A stretch of 64,000 nt of DNA, taken from assembly GCA_002077065.1 (NCBI GenBank), contig NAJO01000009.1, positions 992,001-1,056,000 of the forward strand, in the 5' to 3' direction. The notes under the pieces are model-generated. The model was not told the origin of the DNA. It saw nothing but the letters and a program-made list of their open reading frames with translations, and searched no databases. This DNA comes from Cryoendolithus antarcticus. Taxonomy: Eukaryota > Ascomycota > Dothideomycetes > Cladosporiales > Cladosporiaceae. The translations under genes were made by a program, and so were the position numbers. Each line of letters opens with the position of its first letter. Within the stretch, counting starts at the first letter, position 1. Below, piece by piece: positions 33,270 to 44,747 of this stretch.

Positions 33270-36200
33270 ATGTCAGCGACAACAGGCCACCAGGGCATCA
33301 TCACGCAGCTAGCCACCGAATGCAGACGCATATTGACTTACGTACGGGATGGAGGCGAGTCCGCGCAGGTGGACTGGGCGGGAACTGAGGTCGCGCGGCT
33401 TGGTGTGTGGTCGGCTATGCTTGGTGTGTCCGCGGCAGGTGATGTGTCTGTCGATCATCGCCTGAGGAAAAACTTCGAGGTGTATCAGCTGCTGACTGAT
33501 TTGCTTGATGCATTGAGGGCTGACCTGCGACAATGTAAGGATCACAGGTGCGCTTCTTCCACTCCACGCTGCTGATGACTCTCAGTGTACTCTACGGCAG
33601 CTGTACAGGATCGAGGCATAAAGCAGCCAAGGGCCAAGCGAGCGAGACACCATGAGCCCAGACGATCCAACCGCCGCAGAGCATCAAACTCGCCATCATC
33701 CGACGAGGAATACGCAGCGGAGACTCTGCGGGCTCGCATCAGCGATGATATTGGTCGACTACTACGCTATGCAGCTCAGATACGGCAGTATAGTGAACAA
33801 CGCGACTACGATAAATCTACGACTTACGATCCCAAGGACTTAGACGGATCTCCTGTCATGTCGGGCTTCAGCAAACACTTGTGCTTCATGGTCGACCGCT
33901 TACTGCCCACAACCGAGGCTAGTCTACTGGGCACGCCGGAGTGGCTGCGCCGTCGATTGATACTGGTGACTGAACAGCGATGGAGAAAACTGATGTACGG
34001 TCAGCGTCGGGCTAGCGTGCGAGCAGGGGAAGCCCACTTTGTCGGAAGTTTGCCGAATCGTCCTGCAACACAGCTGGATATGGGCCCGAAGCCCTTCTCC
34101 AGCCACATCGATGATAGTAGTCTGGCCATTGTTCCACCGATAAGTGAGCTCTTTGCATCCGGCAATGTGCCATCGGTACATGCCGCTACGACGCTGGCTG
34201 GTAGCGTCCGGCTACAAGCCGAAAGACCTTTGGCACTGTCACAAGCGGGGAGCAGTGCCACCAAGATCACGGGAGGGCAGTTGAGCTTCCCGGCTCCCCC
34301 TCCTGTACCTAAAGGCGTTGATGTGTTTGAGTGCTCCTATTGCTGGCGTCCGAAAGAAGTGAAAGAGGCACAAAACGTGCGTAGGTGGCGGTTCGTCTTG
34401 TGCTCGTCATTGATTGCGCAAATGAGGCTGATGTGATGCGCAGAACTCATGTCATGCACGATCTTTGTCCATACTTTTGCGTCTTCGAGAATTGCAAAAC
34501 TCCATTGACCACCTACCCAACGTCGACAAAGTGGATTGATCATCTCGAGTCGGGACATGCGCGCACAGCCTGGGTATGCCAAGTATGTGAGAAGCAGTCT
34601 GACAGCGAGCTTGATATGATTGGGCACACTCGAGATACTCATGAACCCTTGGTCACAGACAGTGCGGCAGCACTGATTGCCCGGATGAGCTTCAACAGAC
34701 TACCTCTTAGACTTGAGTGCTGCCCCTTCTGTCGATATGAGCCTGCCGAAGCGGAAGTCAGCCAACGCCAAGCCTTGGTATTCGAACACATCGGACAGGA
34801 TCATCTGAAGGGCTTCGCACTGATGTCCATTCCATGGGCATTTGGCGACGATAGTTCGGTCGCAGGTGACAGCTTAGCCACAAAACACGACGCGAAAAGC
34901 GTGGCGACCAGGTCTAGCTATGGGTCAGAGGTAGAGACGGCAGCAACACTAGCGGCCAGTATCGATTCCGGTCAGCCAATCAAGTTGACATCGGAAAGCT
35001 TGAAGAATGTCAGAAGTGCCTCAGATCTTGAACAGCCGGCGGCAAGTCTCATCAACACTTGGGCAAAAAGCGTTGCGACTTCGGAAGTCATCATCGAGAC
35101 ATCCACAGAGCCAATGCTTTCTCCAGCACCAGGTCGCATCATACCTTTGCCGCAGGACGGCGATGGTCCAGGCGGTATGGAACAGCGCGGACCTGTCGAG
35201 TTCAACCATGCAGTCAATTACGTCAATAAGATCAAGGTGAGCAGCTCCGGACCCTCTCACGTGAAAGCAAGAAAACCACGCTAATAACAATACCCGCAGG
35301 ACCGATTCTCATCACAACCCGACATCTACAAGCAGTTCCTCGAAATCCTCCAAACATATCAACGCGAATCAGAGCCCATCCAAGACGTCTACAGTCAAAT
35401 CACGCATCTTTTCAAAACCGCCCCAGATCTCCTCGACGACCTCAAGCTGTTCTTGCCAGAGTCTGCCGCTGCTGCTAGAGCCGCTTCCGAAGCTGTCAAA
35501 GGCGATACTACCTTGGACTCGCAGACTGAGATGGATCTGGAGCTTAGGCTTTCCGGAGAAGACACGAACAAGTCGTTCTCCTTTCCTGCGCCACCTCCAC
35601 CAGAATCGTCCCGACCAGGATCTCCTCTAGGGATGAATCTACCTGGGTACGATCAATCTAGTCAGCCTTTACCTAGCTCTGGAATAAAACGACACAAGTG
35701 CCCATACTGCTCAACAGAGTTCACGCGACATCACAATCTGAAGAGTCACCTGCTGACACACGTCCAAGAAAGGCCATATGCTTGTCAAACTTGCGATGCG
35801 CGGTTCAAACGGCTTCACGATCTAAAGCGACATACCAAGCTACACACAGGCGAGAAGACCCATACATGTCCCAGATGTGGAAGACGCTTTGCTCGTGGTG
35901 ATGCGCTAGCGCGCCATTCCAAGTTCGAGGGAGGCTGTATGGGCAAACGGTCCAGTTCCGATGACGATGATCGATCTTACAGCCGGGGCGTGGACAACAG
36001 TGACGATCTTACCGTAGATTACTTCGCAGATCGGACCGACAGTTCCGAGGATACCGCCTACGATGTCGACTACGATATTATGAAAACCACAAAACCCCCA
36101 ATCAGAGCCATGCACAATAGCCGGGCATATCTCGGGAACGATCGCGAGCATCAGCTCACTGAAGATCCGCATTCTTCTGAAGGCATGTACGTTGAATCTG

Positions 36201-37492
36201 CGTTCGAGCCTGCCGCATCTGCATATGCTGTCAGGCCGAAGCGGCCTCGAAGCTTGGTAGCCCAGCGACGATCGACAATCCCGACACCCGTCTTGGATTC
36301 GGAAGGCAGGACGTCGCCGGTCAAGAAGAACCAGAAGCGAGTGATCTTCCAACTGATCGACGATCAAGACTCTCGCATTCAGGCGCGCTTGCCTATGAGG
36401 GTTCTCATCTCTTCCCACGACACTACCGAGACGATTATCACGACCGTCAAGAACTTCTACGGTCTATTCGGTCTATACGAGTACGATGTCAGCTTCGAAA
36501 GCGAGGAAGGCATACGCATTGTCCCAGCTTACGACAACTTTGACAACGACATGGTGATTCATGTTAAACATATCAAGCCGGCTCCAGTCGCTCAGCACGA
36601 CTGCGCACATACTACATCACCCAAGAAGCCAGGCGCTGCCGACACATCATCGACGACCATGGAATGGTGTTCCACGCATGGTGGCCGGGTCCCTAGAGCT
36701 GAGTTCGAACGCAACGGTAAGGTGTACAAAACATGCAATGAGTGCAGCGAGAAGAAGCGCGATTTTCATCAGAAGCAGACAGCTGCAAGATCAAAGGCTT
36801 GGCCAGGGAAGGGTTGGCCAGACCCTGAGCAATACTCGAACGCTGACAGTGCCAGATCGAAGGACGGGAGTCATTCCAGTGACGGAGGGGCGATCAATAC
36901 AGCGGGTGCAGACGGCAACAGCAAGATGTCAGGAAAAGAGGCAGAGAAGAGTAAGATCGGCTTTTTGATCAAGGGTCGTGCCGCGCAAGCTGCCGATCAA
37001 GATCGTATGACTCCATCGAAAGCAGAGACGTCGCCACTACTTGATCGGAAGCTCCCTGTACTCGATTCGGCGTCCGGCTCGAAAGCGACAGTACCGAAGA
37101 GTAGAAAATATGTGGGTAATACCCGCGTCAGTGCTACTACACACTTGAGCCCGTCTGCGAAGCAGTTTATAGGTCCAGCCCCGCGAGCGTTCACAACACC
37201 GTTCCCGCCGGCCGCCCAATCAGCTGAGCCGGACTTGCGAGAAAGCAGCAATGTACCTGGTCATGTCCGTAGCGGAACCCATGACCGTATCGGTGCTGTC
37301 CACAGCATTGCTCCTAGCATGCAGCCCGAGGCCAGTAATCCATTATCAAATGCTGCAGTTAGCTCGCAGGATCATTTTCCTCGAAATCATTCGGGTGCAA
37401 GTCCAACACCGGATGACTTGCAGGGAGCACTTACCAAGGCTTTGGCGGAAGATCCTAGTCAGACAGATAGCGAGGCTTCTGTCGAGGAATAG
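33270..37492 (+). CDS. Fusion protein: fungal zinc-finger N-terminal module + Sin3-type PAH + three C2H2 fingers
   Basis: A 1,349-residue model in four exons: 33270-33534, 33586-34384, 34444-35236 and 35300-37492. All phases are consistent. Residues 20-90 hold a helical N-terminal module seen in fungal zinc-finger and NLR-like proteins (RLGVWSAMLGVSAA...DHRLRK..). About 320-480 hold C2H2-like finger segments (FECSYCWRPKEV, CPYFCVFENC, WVCQVCEKQSDS, RLECCPFCRY). About 605-675 hold a paired amphipathic helix close to Sin3 (AVNYVNKIKDRFSSQPDIYK, then QFLEILQTYQRESEPIQDVY). Next are three C2H2 fingers (HKCPYCSTEF, YACQTCDARF, HTCPRCGRRF), then a ubiquitin/PB1-like segment (MRVLISSHDTTETIITTVKN). 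The exon 2/3 junction is the least certain. Two separate genes remain possible, but no stop or promoter-sized gap separates the halves. Confidence 0.72.
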
Positions 37493-38046
37493 CAGTGACG
37501 GTTGATCCTTAGGACCGCTAGTCCGACTCTATCCCTACATGCGAAGTTGATTAAAGGACTACCTCGGCTACAGGATCACCAAGCTCTTCGACGCCGTTGC
37601 GTACGGTCAACTAGCTCCTCCGGCCTCGAGCCTGTATCGTGACACGTCACTCCGCTGGCTTGGACTTCCTACAAGTAGCAATGTGACGGATATCATCGAG
37701 TATGCTTACACGCGTATTACAAGGGAGATGCCATAGGTTCTCGCAACGAGTGCAGGACGGACCTGCCGTCCGCAGAGCGAGAGCCAGTCGAAGGATGTAT
37801 CGCAAGGCTGACGTCCAAGTAGAAGGCTATTGGTCTCCCGTGGACTTAAGATCGTGATCAAGGGCCGCGGCGCCCAAAACTTGGCAGTGTCATCGACATC
37901 TTCCACATCAGGTCTCGTAGGTCCAATTCAAATTCTCTTGGCAAGGTGTCAAAGTAAATGTACGCGCTCCTCTGGGAGTCGCGCAAGCTCAGCATCTGGC
38001 AGATGCGAGAGGCTTGCCTCATAACCGCTGTGTACTATCAGTTCCC
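37493..38046. other. Convergent 3' region, nothing recognised
   Basis: 554 bp between two convergent genes. No domain-bearing frame; assumed 3' UTRs. Confidence 0.45.
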
Positions 38047-41000
38047 TCAGACATCCAACCCATCCAACTCCACCAGATTCCTCACAACCCCCACAACCCC
38101 CTCCCCACTCTCATCTCCCTCCGGATTCTCCACCCTTCTCGCAAGCACACCATCCAACATCCCCCTCAACCTTCCAACCAACACCCCAATCCTCGCCCAA
38201 CCCCTAAGCCTCACCCATCCATCAACCACCAATCCCCGTCCCAACGCATCGATCTCCACTGGGCCGCCGAACATCAGCAGCGCGTACACGCCTACGGGCG
38301 TGAGCTCGCGAACGAAGATTTTGGATGTTGAGAGTTTGGTGAAGTAAGCTAGGTATGCGGCGTTATTGGGGAACGTTTGCGTCGTAAAGAGTGTAGAGGA
38401 CGGGTGAATGAATACCCGTCCGCTTTCTTCGGAAAAGAACTTCAGCGTCCTGGACTCTGGGTCTAGTGCCACGGAGCCGGAGGACGAGGCGGCGTATTTC
38501 GTGTTGGGGAAGTCTATCCTTAGGATCTGAGGACTGAAGGACGCGGCTATGAGGGCGCGGAGGAGAGCGTAGTTTGTTGATTGGGCGTTCGCTTTGTCGG
38601 TTGCGGAGAAAGGGTTGTAGGATGTGGAAAGGAAGCCAGCTTCTTTGAGGGAGGAGAGGTATTGCGTGCGATTCGTGGATATGTCTTGGAGGGTTTGGTG
38701 GGAGAGGAAGTTTTCGTCGCACCAGTGGCGGAGCTGAGATGTTGGTTCGCCGGAGGCGCGGCGGGATGACCAGGCTGTGTAGGCGTTGAGATCACAGAGG
38801 AGATCGCCTTGTGGACCGCCGGGACTGAAGGAGGCGCGTGCGGCTTTGGACTCGTCGCGCTTGGCTTGAGGGCTGACGAAGGGCGACCGTGCGGTGAGGA
38901 TCGAGGCGATAATGAGCGTTGCTTCGAGGCAGCCAAAGATAGCGCCGTAGACCATCAGCTTGCCACAGCGGAGGTCTGCGGGTATAGAGGAGAGATGACG
39001 ACCGAGGGCAGTGAGCTCAACGCCATCCAGAGCACCCATACGGCGAAGGAGGTGCAAGGCGCCTTCGACGGCCATCTTCTCTGGTGGCGTCAATGCCGAT
39101 GCGATGAAAGCCGGCACGTCTGCTACGCCCATTGCCTTCACTGATAGACAGAGCTGCTCCAAAGGCACTCGTCTGATCTCCGGCTCCGGCCGCTCTTGCA
39201 TCTTCGCTTCTGCGCTGCGAGTGTACAGCTTGTAGCACTTGCCAGCCCGTACACGGCCAGCCCGACCACGACGCTGCTTGCACGCCGCGCGTGAGGCCCA
39301 GACTTCGGCAAGCTTGATCATATTGTTCGCGGGATCAAAGCTCGTTTCTTTGACTCGGCCGGTGTCGATCACAGCAACAATGTCTTCGATCGTGATTGAT
39401 GTCTCGGCCACATTTGTCGCCGCCACGACTTTCCGCATACCGTGAGGCGCTTTTTGGAAGACTCGGCGTTGCTCGACGCTTTGTAGAGAAGCGTGCAGCG
39501 GCAGAGCGTGCAGGTTCGGGATATGTCGAAGTGCTCGGATCGTCTGGTCGATCTCTGCGACACCAGGCAGGAAGATCAGGATGCCTCCGTCTGCGCTCCC
39601 GAGCTCGCTGTCGATCATCTGGACTGTCGCTGCTATGAGGTCGTAGTTGATGCGCATCCCAACCGCCCTCAACGCGCTGCCCATGCTTTGCGGCCCAGGT
39701 CGTGGCCCATTCCTAGGGTCCTCGTCGACCATGGGCTCGGGCTCCTCTTCCGCGGCCACACCACTGAATCCAGTAGCTCTCACAATATCATCAAGATACA
39801 CATCGGTAACCGGATGGGTTCGTCCCTGAATCTCCACCATCCCCACACTAAGCTTCGCACTCGCGAAGTACTTCTCAAACGTATTCGAGTCCAGTGTCGC
39901 ACTCATCAAGATAATCCTCAGATCCTTTCGCTTCTTCTGCACATCCCTCAACAACACAAGCAGAAAGTCCGTATCCAGACTCCGCTCGTGCACTTCGTCG
40001 ATGACAACATGACTTACATCGGCCAGACTCTTCAGTACATCGTCTTCTCCGCCGCCAGAAGTCTGAAGCCGTCGGAGGAGCACACCAGTAGTCACGAAGC
40101 AGATCTTCGTCACGCCCGCTCGCTGCTTACTCTCGCCACGAATGGCGTAGCCGATCTCCTCTCCCACCCTTCCACATCTTTCATCCGCTACTCGATCCGC
40201 CAGCCCCAAAGCGGAGATTCTGCGAGGCTGTGTGCAGATAATGTTGGCCTGCTCGCCGAAGCCACGCTGGAGTAAGTCGTCGAGCAGAAACTGCACTGAT
40301 TGCGTGGATTTGCCGGAGCCGGTCTCGCCAGAAATGATTGTTACTTGGTTCTTGGTGATGGAATCCACGATGGCGGACTGGAGGGACCATGCCGGGAGGG
40401 CTTGCCGGGTGCGGAGCATCGATTGCTGGGCGAGCGTGGACTGTTTACTCGTCCAGTCCCGGAGGAGGCGCTGGGAAACAGGCGTGTTGGGTGTCCAGGT
40501 CAGTGGGCGAGGGTGGCGTCGAGGACCTTTTGTGGGTCTGGGGTGGCGAGACGGTGCTTCAGCAGAGGTTGATGCTGCGCTAGCGATTTCGCTGAGGCGA
40601 CCAGGTCGCTCTATGATAGAGAGTACGTTGTTTTCGAGCCAATCGACGATGCTGAAAAGCATCTGCTCGCCCAGGAAGTGGTCCTGACTATGCGTGAGGC
40701 ACTGCTTGAGGATGCTGAGTCGGATGTATGCTGGTAGATCCGCTTCGATTGAGAGTGTGGGCACTGATCTTGGATAGCCATGACTAGGCGGACGTGCACG
40801 TAGTGTGATGGGTTTCATGGATGGCGTTTGCAACTCTAGTTGTATTGTGCATATTCCGTCGTGATTTGTACATCTGTTGCCATAGATAGCGGCCAGAGTG
40901 GCCTGCTCCTCATCCCATAAATCTGTGTCCACACTCAGCGTATCGAGGTCCACAGCCTCTTCGTCCGAATCCATCAGTCGCCGCTGTAATGCTTCGGCTG

Positions 41001-42168
41001 CCCTGGCCTCGTTGCCTTGGCATGCGTCCAGCACCTCTGTGCAAATTTCCCTCGCATAGCCCCCGGTGACCAGCCGCGTGATCTTGCCCTCCCTCTTCAA
41101 ATCTCCACTAGCGAGACTAACGCCAGCAGAGTAATTCTCGGGCAACATCCACTTCGGCAAGTCATCCTCAGGACAGTGAATCGCAAGCCATTCGAGGCAC
41201 TCCTCCTTGTCCTTGCAGATTTCTACCGCCTCCTCGACGTGACTTTTCCGGAAGCCGATAGCTTCAAGATCGTCCACAATCCTCTTTGCCTCGATCTTTG
41301 AGATCTTCACGGCATGCGCATTCCACACCCCCTCCTCCCTGACCAGCCTCTCAACCTCCCGTCTCGTCCTAGCCCCCATCTCAACTTTCGGCACTTTCTG
41401 CCATCCCCTCAAGACATGCTTTCCCTGCACCGCGCCGTCCAGCCCCACAACAGCATTCTTCTTCTCCTCTTCTACAATCTTGACCCTCTCGGCCCTGGCC
41501 TTCTCCCTCTTAACCTTGGCCTCCTCGTGCGCTTTCTTCGCCGCAAACGGATCAGCTTCATAAAGATATCCCAAGCCCTGCGCCACAGCCTCGCTCTTCA
41601 GATCCGCGAAGTCACCCTTCCACAGGTCTCGATATCGAGGTGGGAGCATCATATGGATATTCTTCATACTCCCCACTCTATGCAGCGCGAACGTGGCAGC
41701 GAAATGTCTCGCTTCCAGCGCAGTAGGCTGCGCACCTTGCTCGACATTATACTCTCTTGGTGGCGTGATGGGAGGTAGCACAACGACTTCCTGGGTCTTA
41801 GCATTCTTCGACTTGATGATCACGCCTCCAGTGAAGCCTTTGGGTGTGCGGTGAGTGGTGTACTCGGGCTTCTCCCAGCACTGCTTCTGGCAGTGCTCGT
41901 TGAAGAGCGTCATGGGGAGTTTGCCTGTCCAAGATGGGCCACCGATTAGGGTGCGTGTGTCCGGGGGTTTGGGGACTTCGGGGGTGGTGGGATCCGTAGA
42001 CGGGCCAGCGACCTTGGGCTTCGGAGTAGCATCGTCGGTCGGTGCTGGTCTGGCTTTCTTAGGCTTCTCGTTGCCGAACACTATGAAGCTCGTGTCCTCT
42101 CCATTGAGATTTGCGGCGCTGCTCGCTGGCTTTTTGCTGCTGCGCGGCGCATGCGGTTTGTTAACCAT
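38047..42168 (-). CDS. DExH-box RNA helicase of the DHX57/YLR419W type
   Basis: A 1,373-residue single-exon protein. I start at 42168 (MVNKPHAPRSSKKPASSAAN); the frame is open to an ATG at 42345, but that extension looks non-coding. Order: basic linker and coiled coil, a UBA-like segment (LEAIGFRKSHVEEAVEICKD), an RWD-like domain (WDEEQATLAAIYGNR), then the helicase. Motif I is SGETGSGKSTQ (about residue 614), Ia TQPRRISALGLADRVA, II DEVH in VVIDEVHERSLDTD, III SAT, VI QRRGRAGR. The HA2 and OB-fold region follows (GALDGVELTALGRHLSSIP). The UBA-RWD-DExH order is diagnostic for this family. Its cellular role is poorly known; an RNA-processing or translation-linked function is inferred. Confidence 0.92.
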   Translation of the reverse strand: MVNKPHAPRSSKKPASSAANLNGEDTSFIVFGNEKPKKARPAPTDDATPKPKVAGPSTDPTTPEVPKPPDTRTLIGGPSWTGKLPMTLFNEHCQKQCWEKPEYTTHRTPKGFTGGVIIKSKNAKTQEVVVLPPITPPREYNVEQGAQPTALEARHFAATFALHRVGSMKNIHMMLPPRYRDLWKGDFADLKSEAVAQGLGYLYEADPFAAKKAHEEAKVKREKARAERVKIVEEEKKNAVVGLDGAVQGKHVLRGWQKVPKVEMGARTRREVERLVREEGVWNAHAVKISKIEAKRIVDDLEAIGFRKSHVEEAVEICKDKEECLEWLAIHCPEDDLPKWMLPENYSAGVSLASGDLKREGKITRLVTGGYAREICTEVLDACQGNEARAAEALQRRLMDSDEEAVDLDTLSVDTDLWDEEQATLAAIYGNRCTNHDGICTIQLELQTPSMKPITLRARPPSHGYPRSVPTLSIEADLPAYIRLSILKQCLTHSQDHFLGEQMLFSIVDWLENNVLSIIERPGRLSEIASAASTSAEAPSRHPRPTKGPRRHPRPLTWTPNTPVSQRLLRDWTSKQSTLAQQSMLRTRQALPAWSLQSAIVDSITKNQVTIISGETGSGKSTQSVQFLLDDLLQRGFGEQANIICTQPRRISALGLADRVADERCGRVGEEIGYAIRGESKQRAGVTKICFVTTGVLLRRLQTSGGGEDDVLKSLADVSHVVIDEVHERSLDTDFLLVLLRDVQKKRKDLRIILMSATLDSNTFEKYFASAKLSVGMVEIQGRTHPVTDVYLDDIVRATGFSGVAAEEEPEPMVDEDPRNGPRPGPQSMGSALRAVGMRINYDLIAATVQMIDSELGSADGGILIFLPGVAEIDQTIRALRHIPNLHALPLHASLQSVEQRRVFQKAPHGMRKVVAATNVAETSITIEDIVAVIDTGRVKETSFDPANNMIKLAEVWASRAACKQRRGRAGRVRAGKCYKLYTRSAEAKMQERPEPEIRRVPLEQLCLSVKAMGVADVPAFIASALTPPEKMAVEGALHLLRRMGALDGVELTALGRHLSSIPADLRCGKLMVYGAIFGCLEATLIIASILTARSPFVSPQAKRDESKAARASFSPGGPQGDLLCDLNAYTAWSSRRASGEPTSQLRHWCDENFLSHQTLQDISTNRTQYLSSLKEAGFLSTSYNPFSATDKANAQSTNYALLRALIAASFSPQILRIDFPNTKYAASSSGSVALDPESRTLKFFSEESGRVFIHPSSTLFTTQTFPNNAAYLAYFTKLSTSKIFVRELTPVGVYALLMFGGPVEIDALGRGLVVDGWVRLRGWARIGVLVGRLRGMLDGVLARRVENPEGDESGEGVVGVVRNLVELDGLDV

Positions 42169-42703
42169 CCTCGTCGCTCGCTGATATGAATGGTAAGTAT
42201 GGACAGACGTTCCATGAGGCGAGTGGAGACGTATTTGTCTCCCAGAAAAGTATTTCACATCACCCTCCGAGCTCATGCAGACATGTGAAGACGCATGACT
42301 CGCGCCCAGAATATACTCACTAAAACCCTGTTCAATCGCAGGCATCTGCCATTGGTGTGGTCACAACCGGCGCTAAAAGTTTGTTAGTGGAAGGAGAAGA
42401 GCGAAGCCAGTAACATCGACAAAGTGGAAGGAACGGCCGCGACTAGTTAGACGCTCCTGCCCAGGATCAACACTGCAAGCGAATAGAAGTCATCGCACTT
42501 TGATCGCATCTGGTATGAGTCAGAGTAACAATTGCAGTGATACGATAGCTGTCAAGCTAGTATGAGGAATTCCGTAAGCCTGTCATCATCTCTTATGCTT
42601 TGCTTCCCGTTCCTCGATGGTATTGCAGCAAGACGCCAGATGCGATCTCTGGCCCCATCCCCAACGCCACGCTAAGTTCAAGCAGTCCATCCCTAGCACG
42701 CTC
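42169..42703. other. Intergenic, nothing recognised
   Basis: 535 bp between tandem minus-strand genes, holding the helicase promoter and the RPC53 3' UTR. Confidence 0.45.
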
Positions 42704-44524
42704 TCATATCCCTTCCCAGCTCGGCACAACAACGAACTTCCCCTTCACCTGCCCCATCCCCATCGCCCTACCACCCACAACCTTCTCCTTCGTCTCCCCA
42801 CTCTCCTCCCCTTCAACGGCATCCTGCCTCTTCTTCTCCAGCTCAGCAATAATCACATCTTGCAAGAAGCTCGCCTCAAATCCCATACCCATTTCCATTA
42901 GCACTCCGCCCCAGTCTAGCGTTGCGCGGCCGGAGGCGTGGATGTTGAGCTTGCCGACGAAGCCAGCAGGTTTGGTGGGCGGAGGTGCTGAGGAGGTGGA
43001 TGTGGCGGGCGGGCCATCAGGGTCTGGTTTAACGGTGATGGGTTTGAGGTCCGGGAGTATGGGTGGGAATTGGAAGAGGTAGACTTTGTCCTGTCTTGGA
43101 TCCGTGGCAGAGATATCGGGCATTTCTGCGTCTTCGCCGTTCTGTTGAGTTGCGGTAGAAGGCGCGGGCGTGCCGAGCTCGTCACGGAGAATACGAAGGT
43201 CTTTCTCCTTGAGCTCCCATTCGAGAGCGTCTTCGTTCGTTTCAAATTCTGGTCTATCCTGCGTTGAGAACGAGGGCTGCTTGACGCGGTCTTTGGCCTT
43301 CTTGCGGGCCTCTGGAGACGATGGTGGGGATTGCGGTGGGAGCATGGAAGCAGTCGGTGCTTGGCCCGGTGGTGTAGCAAGTCGGTCGTCGTCATCATCT
43401 ATGGGTTCGGGTTTGATGCGCGGCCGACGCTCCCCTTCGCTTGAGCTGTCAGAGTACACGCCTTGGTATGCGTGCTGTTCGCTCACGATCTTAACGTCTT
43501 TGGCTCGTTGTTTGCCCTTCCCTCGACGCCGTAGGGTCGGCGATGAAGGGATATCGTTCGCTTCGACAATCAACGCAGATGTGTCTGCCACCTTGGCTGC
43601 GTCCTCCTTCAGTCCCAGCGCCCTATCTCGGTGCTCAACCCGCTGTATTCGCACAGGCGCAAAGCCGCCCGGCGCAGCACCACTCGCATCGTCATCTGCC
43701 GTCAGATCGATGAGCGCCAGGTCGTCGATGTTTCGCCGTCCGCCCGCTGCCTTATCGTCCTCATCGTCACCACTGGAAATGTACCCGCCATCCTCGCTCT
43801 TAATCATCGTCCTGCTGTCCATCATCTGCACATCTCGGTGACTGGATCCGTTTGCGCCAGGTTCTTGCTTGACGCTGGATCGGCTTCCACTCGCTCCACT
43901 GCTGCTACCACCACCACCACCACCACCACCACTGCCTCCGCCTCCTCCAGAGCCACCGCCTCCGCCTCCACCACCAACCCCGCTACTTGTCCCACCTCCA
44001 CCACCTCCTCCACCTCCACCTCGCCCACCGCTAGTCCAACCCCTTCCTCCACCCTTGACCTCAGTCACAGCCTCCCCCAACGAGAACGGTCCACTCATCA
44101 CAGCCGCACCCTCACCTTTCCTCCGCTCGCCCTCCCCCATGTACCCACCCCTCAACCTCCCCCTACCCCTGCCATCGCCCCTCCCTCCCGCCCCACCAAA
44201 CTTCACCCTAGCATCCTTAGCTTTCCGATCGCTCTCCTCGCGCTTCCGATCAGCTTCCTCTTTCTCGAGCTCCGCGCGGGATTTGTTGGAGCGTCGGCCG
44301 GTGAATTTGGGTTTTGCTACGGGGGCGCGGCCACGGCCACGGGTCGAAGTGGTTGTGACAGTGGGGAGTGAGGCTGAGGGAGGGGCAGGAGTTGAAGGGT
44401 GAGAGGTTGAGGGTTGGGAGGTAAGGTCTACTTGGGTGGGGGGTGAGGCTGCTGGTGTGGGTGCTGAGGTCGAGGGTGGTGAGGGGACAACAGGAGGCCG
44501 GGGAGGTGGGCGTCGGGGCGGCAT
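42704..44524 (-). CDS. RPC53: RNA polymerase III subunit RPC4 (Rpc53)
   Basis: A 606-residue protein starting MPPRRPPPRPP at 44524; an upstream in-frame ATG at 44560 is less likely. It has a long disordered Pro/Ser/Thr then Arg/Gly-rich N-terminus with KPKFTGRRSNKSRAELEKEE, the RPC4 basic signature. A poly-Gly/Ser tract covers about residues 165-225. The conserved C-terminal dimerisation domain reads VYLFQFPPILPDLKP, KPAGFVGKLNIHASGRATLD, WGGVLMEMGMGFEASFLQDV, ending GQVKGKFVVVPSW. Role: with RPC5 forms the TFIIF-like module of Pol III acting in initiation and termination-reinitiation. It is longer than yeast Rpc53 because of the Gly tract. Confidence 0.9.
   Translation of the reverse strand: MPPRRPPPRPPVVPSPPSTSAPTPAASPPTQVDLTSQPSTSHPSTPAPPSASLPTVTTTSTRGRGRAPVAKPKFTGRRSNKSRAELEKEEADRKREESDRKAKDARVKFGGAGGRGDGRGRGRLRGGYMGEGERRKGEGAAVMSGPFSLGEAVTEVKGGGRGWTSGGRGGGGGGGGGGTSSGVGGGGGGGGSGGGGGSGGGGGGGGSSSGASGSRSSVKQEPGANGSSHRDVQMMDSRTMIKSEDGGYISSGDDEDDKAAGGRRNIDDLALIDLTADDDASGAAPGGFAPVRIQRVEHRDRALGLKEDAAKVADTSALIVEANDIPSSPTLRRRGKGKQRAKDVKIVSEQHAYQGVYSDSSSEGERRPRIKPEPIDDDDDRLATPPGQAPTASMLPPQSPPSSPEARKKAKDRVKQPSFSTQDRPEFETNEDALEWELKEKDLRILRDELGTPAPSTATQQNGEDAEMPDISATDPRQDKVYLFQFPPILPDLKPITVKPDPDGPPATSTSSAPPPTKPAGFVGKLNIHASGRATLDWGGVLMEMGMGFEASFLQDVIIAELEKKRQDAVEGEESGETKEKVVGGRAMGMGQVKGKFVVVPSWEGI
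43905..44035. repeat. GGT/GGA-type trinucleotide-rich tract inside RPC53
   Basis: Coding minisatellite-like stretch: CCA/CCT/CCG triplets on the plus strand encode the Gly/Ser run of RPC53 on the minus strand. Such tracts vary in length between isolates. Confidence 0.7.
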
Positions 44525-44747
44525 CGCGAAAGAATTGGATCGCACGGTTTGTGCAGTCAATCATCAGCTAAGAATGAAGCCTCGCAGTGTCATTTTAAGC
44601 TCAAGCTTCAGTCACATGAATATTTTCCGGAGTTAAGTAGGGCAGAACGCCGAGGTCTGACGTCGAAGGTAATTTCAAAAGCTTGATTACCTTAGGTACA
44701 CAATACTAAGGGTGCTCGACAATGAAGTACTACGTCCTACCCAAATC

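Noticed and set aside
42169..42345. Upstream in-frame extension of the DExH helicase
   Set aside because: The 59 extra residues have no helicase-family character, while MVNKPHAPRSSKKPA at 42168 looks like the usual basic start.
43170..44402. Long plus-strand frames opposite RPC53
   Set aside because: Pro/Ser-repeat shadows of the Gly/Ser-rich and Arg-rich minus-strand coding sequence.
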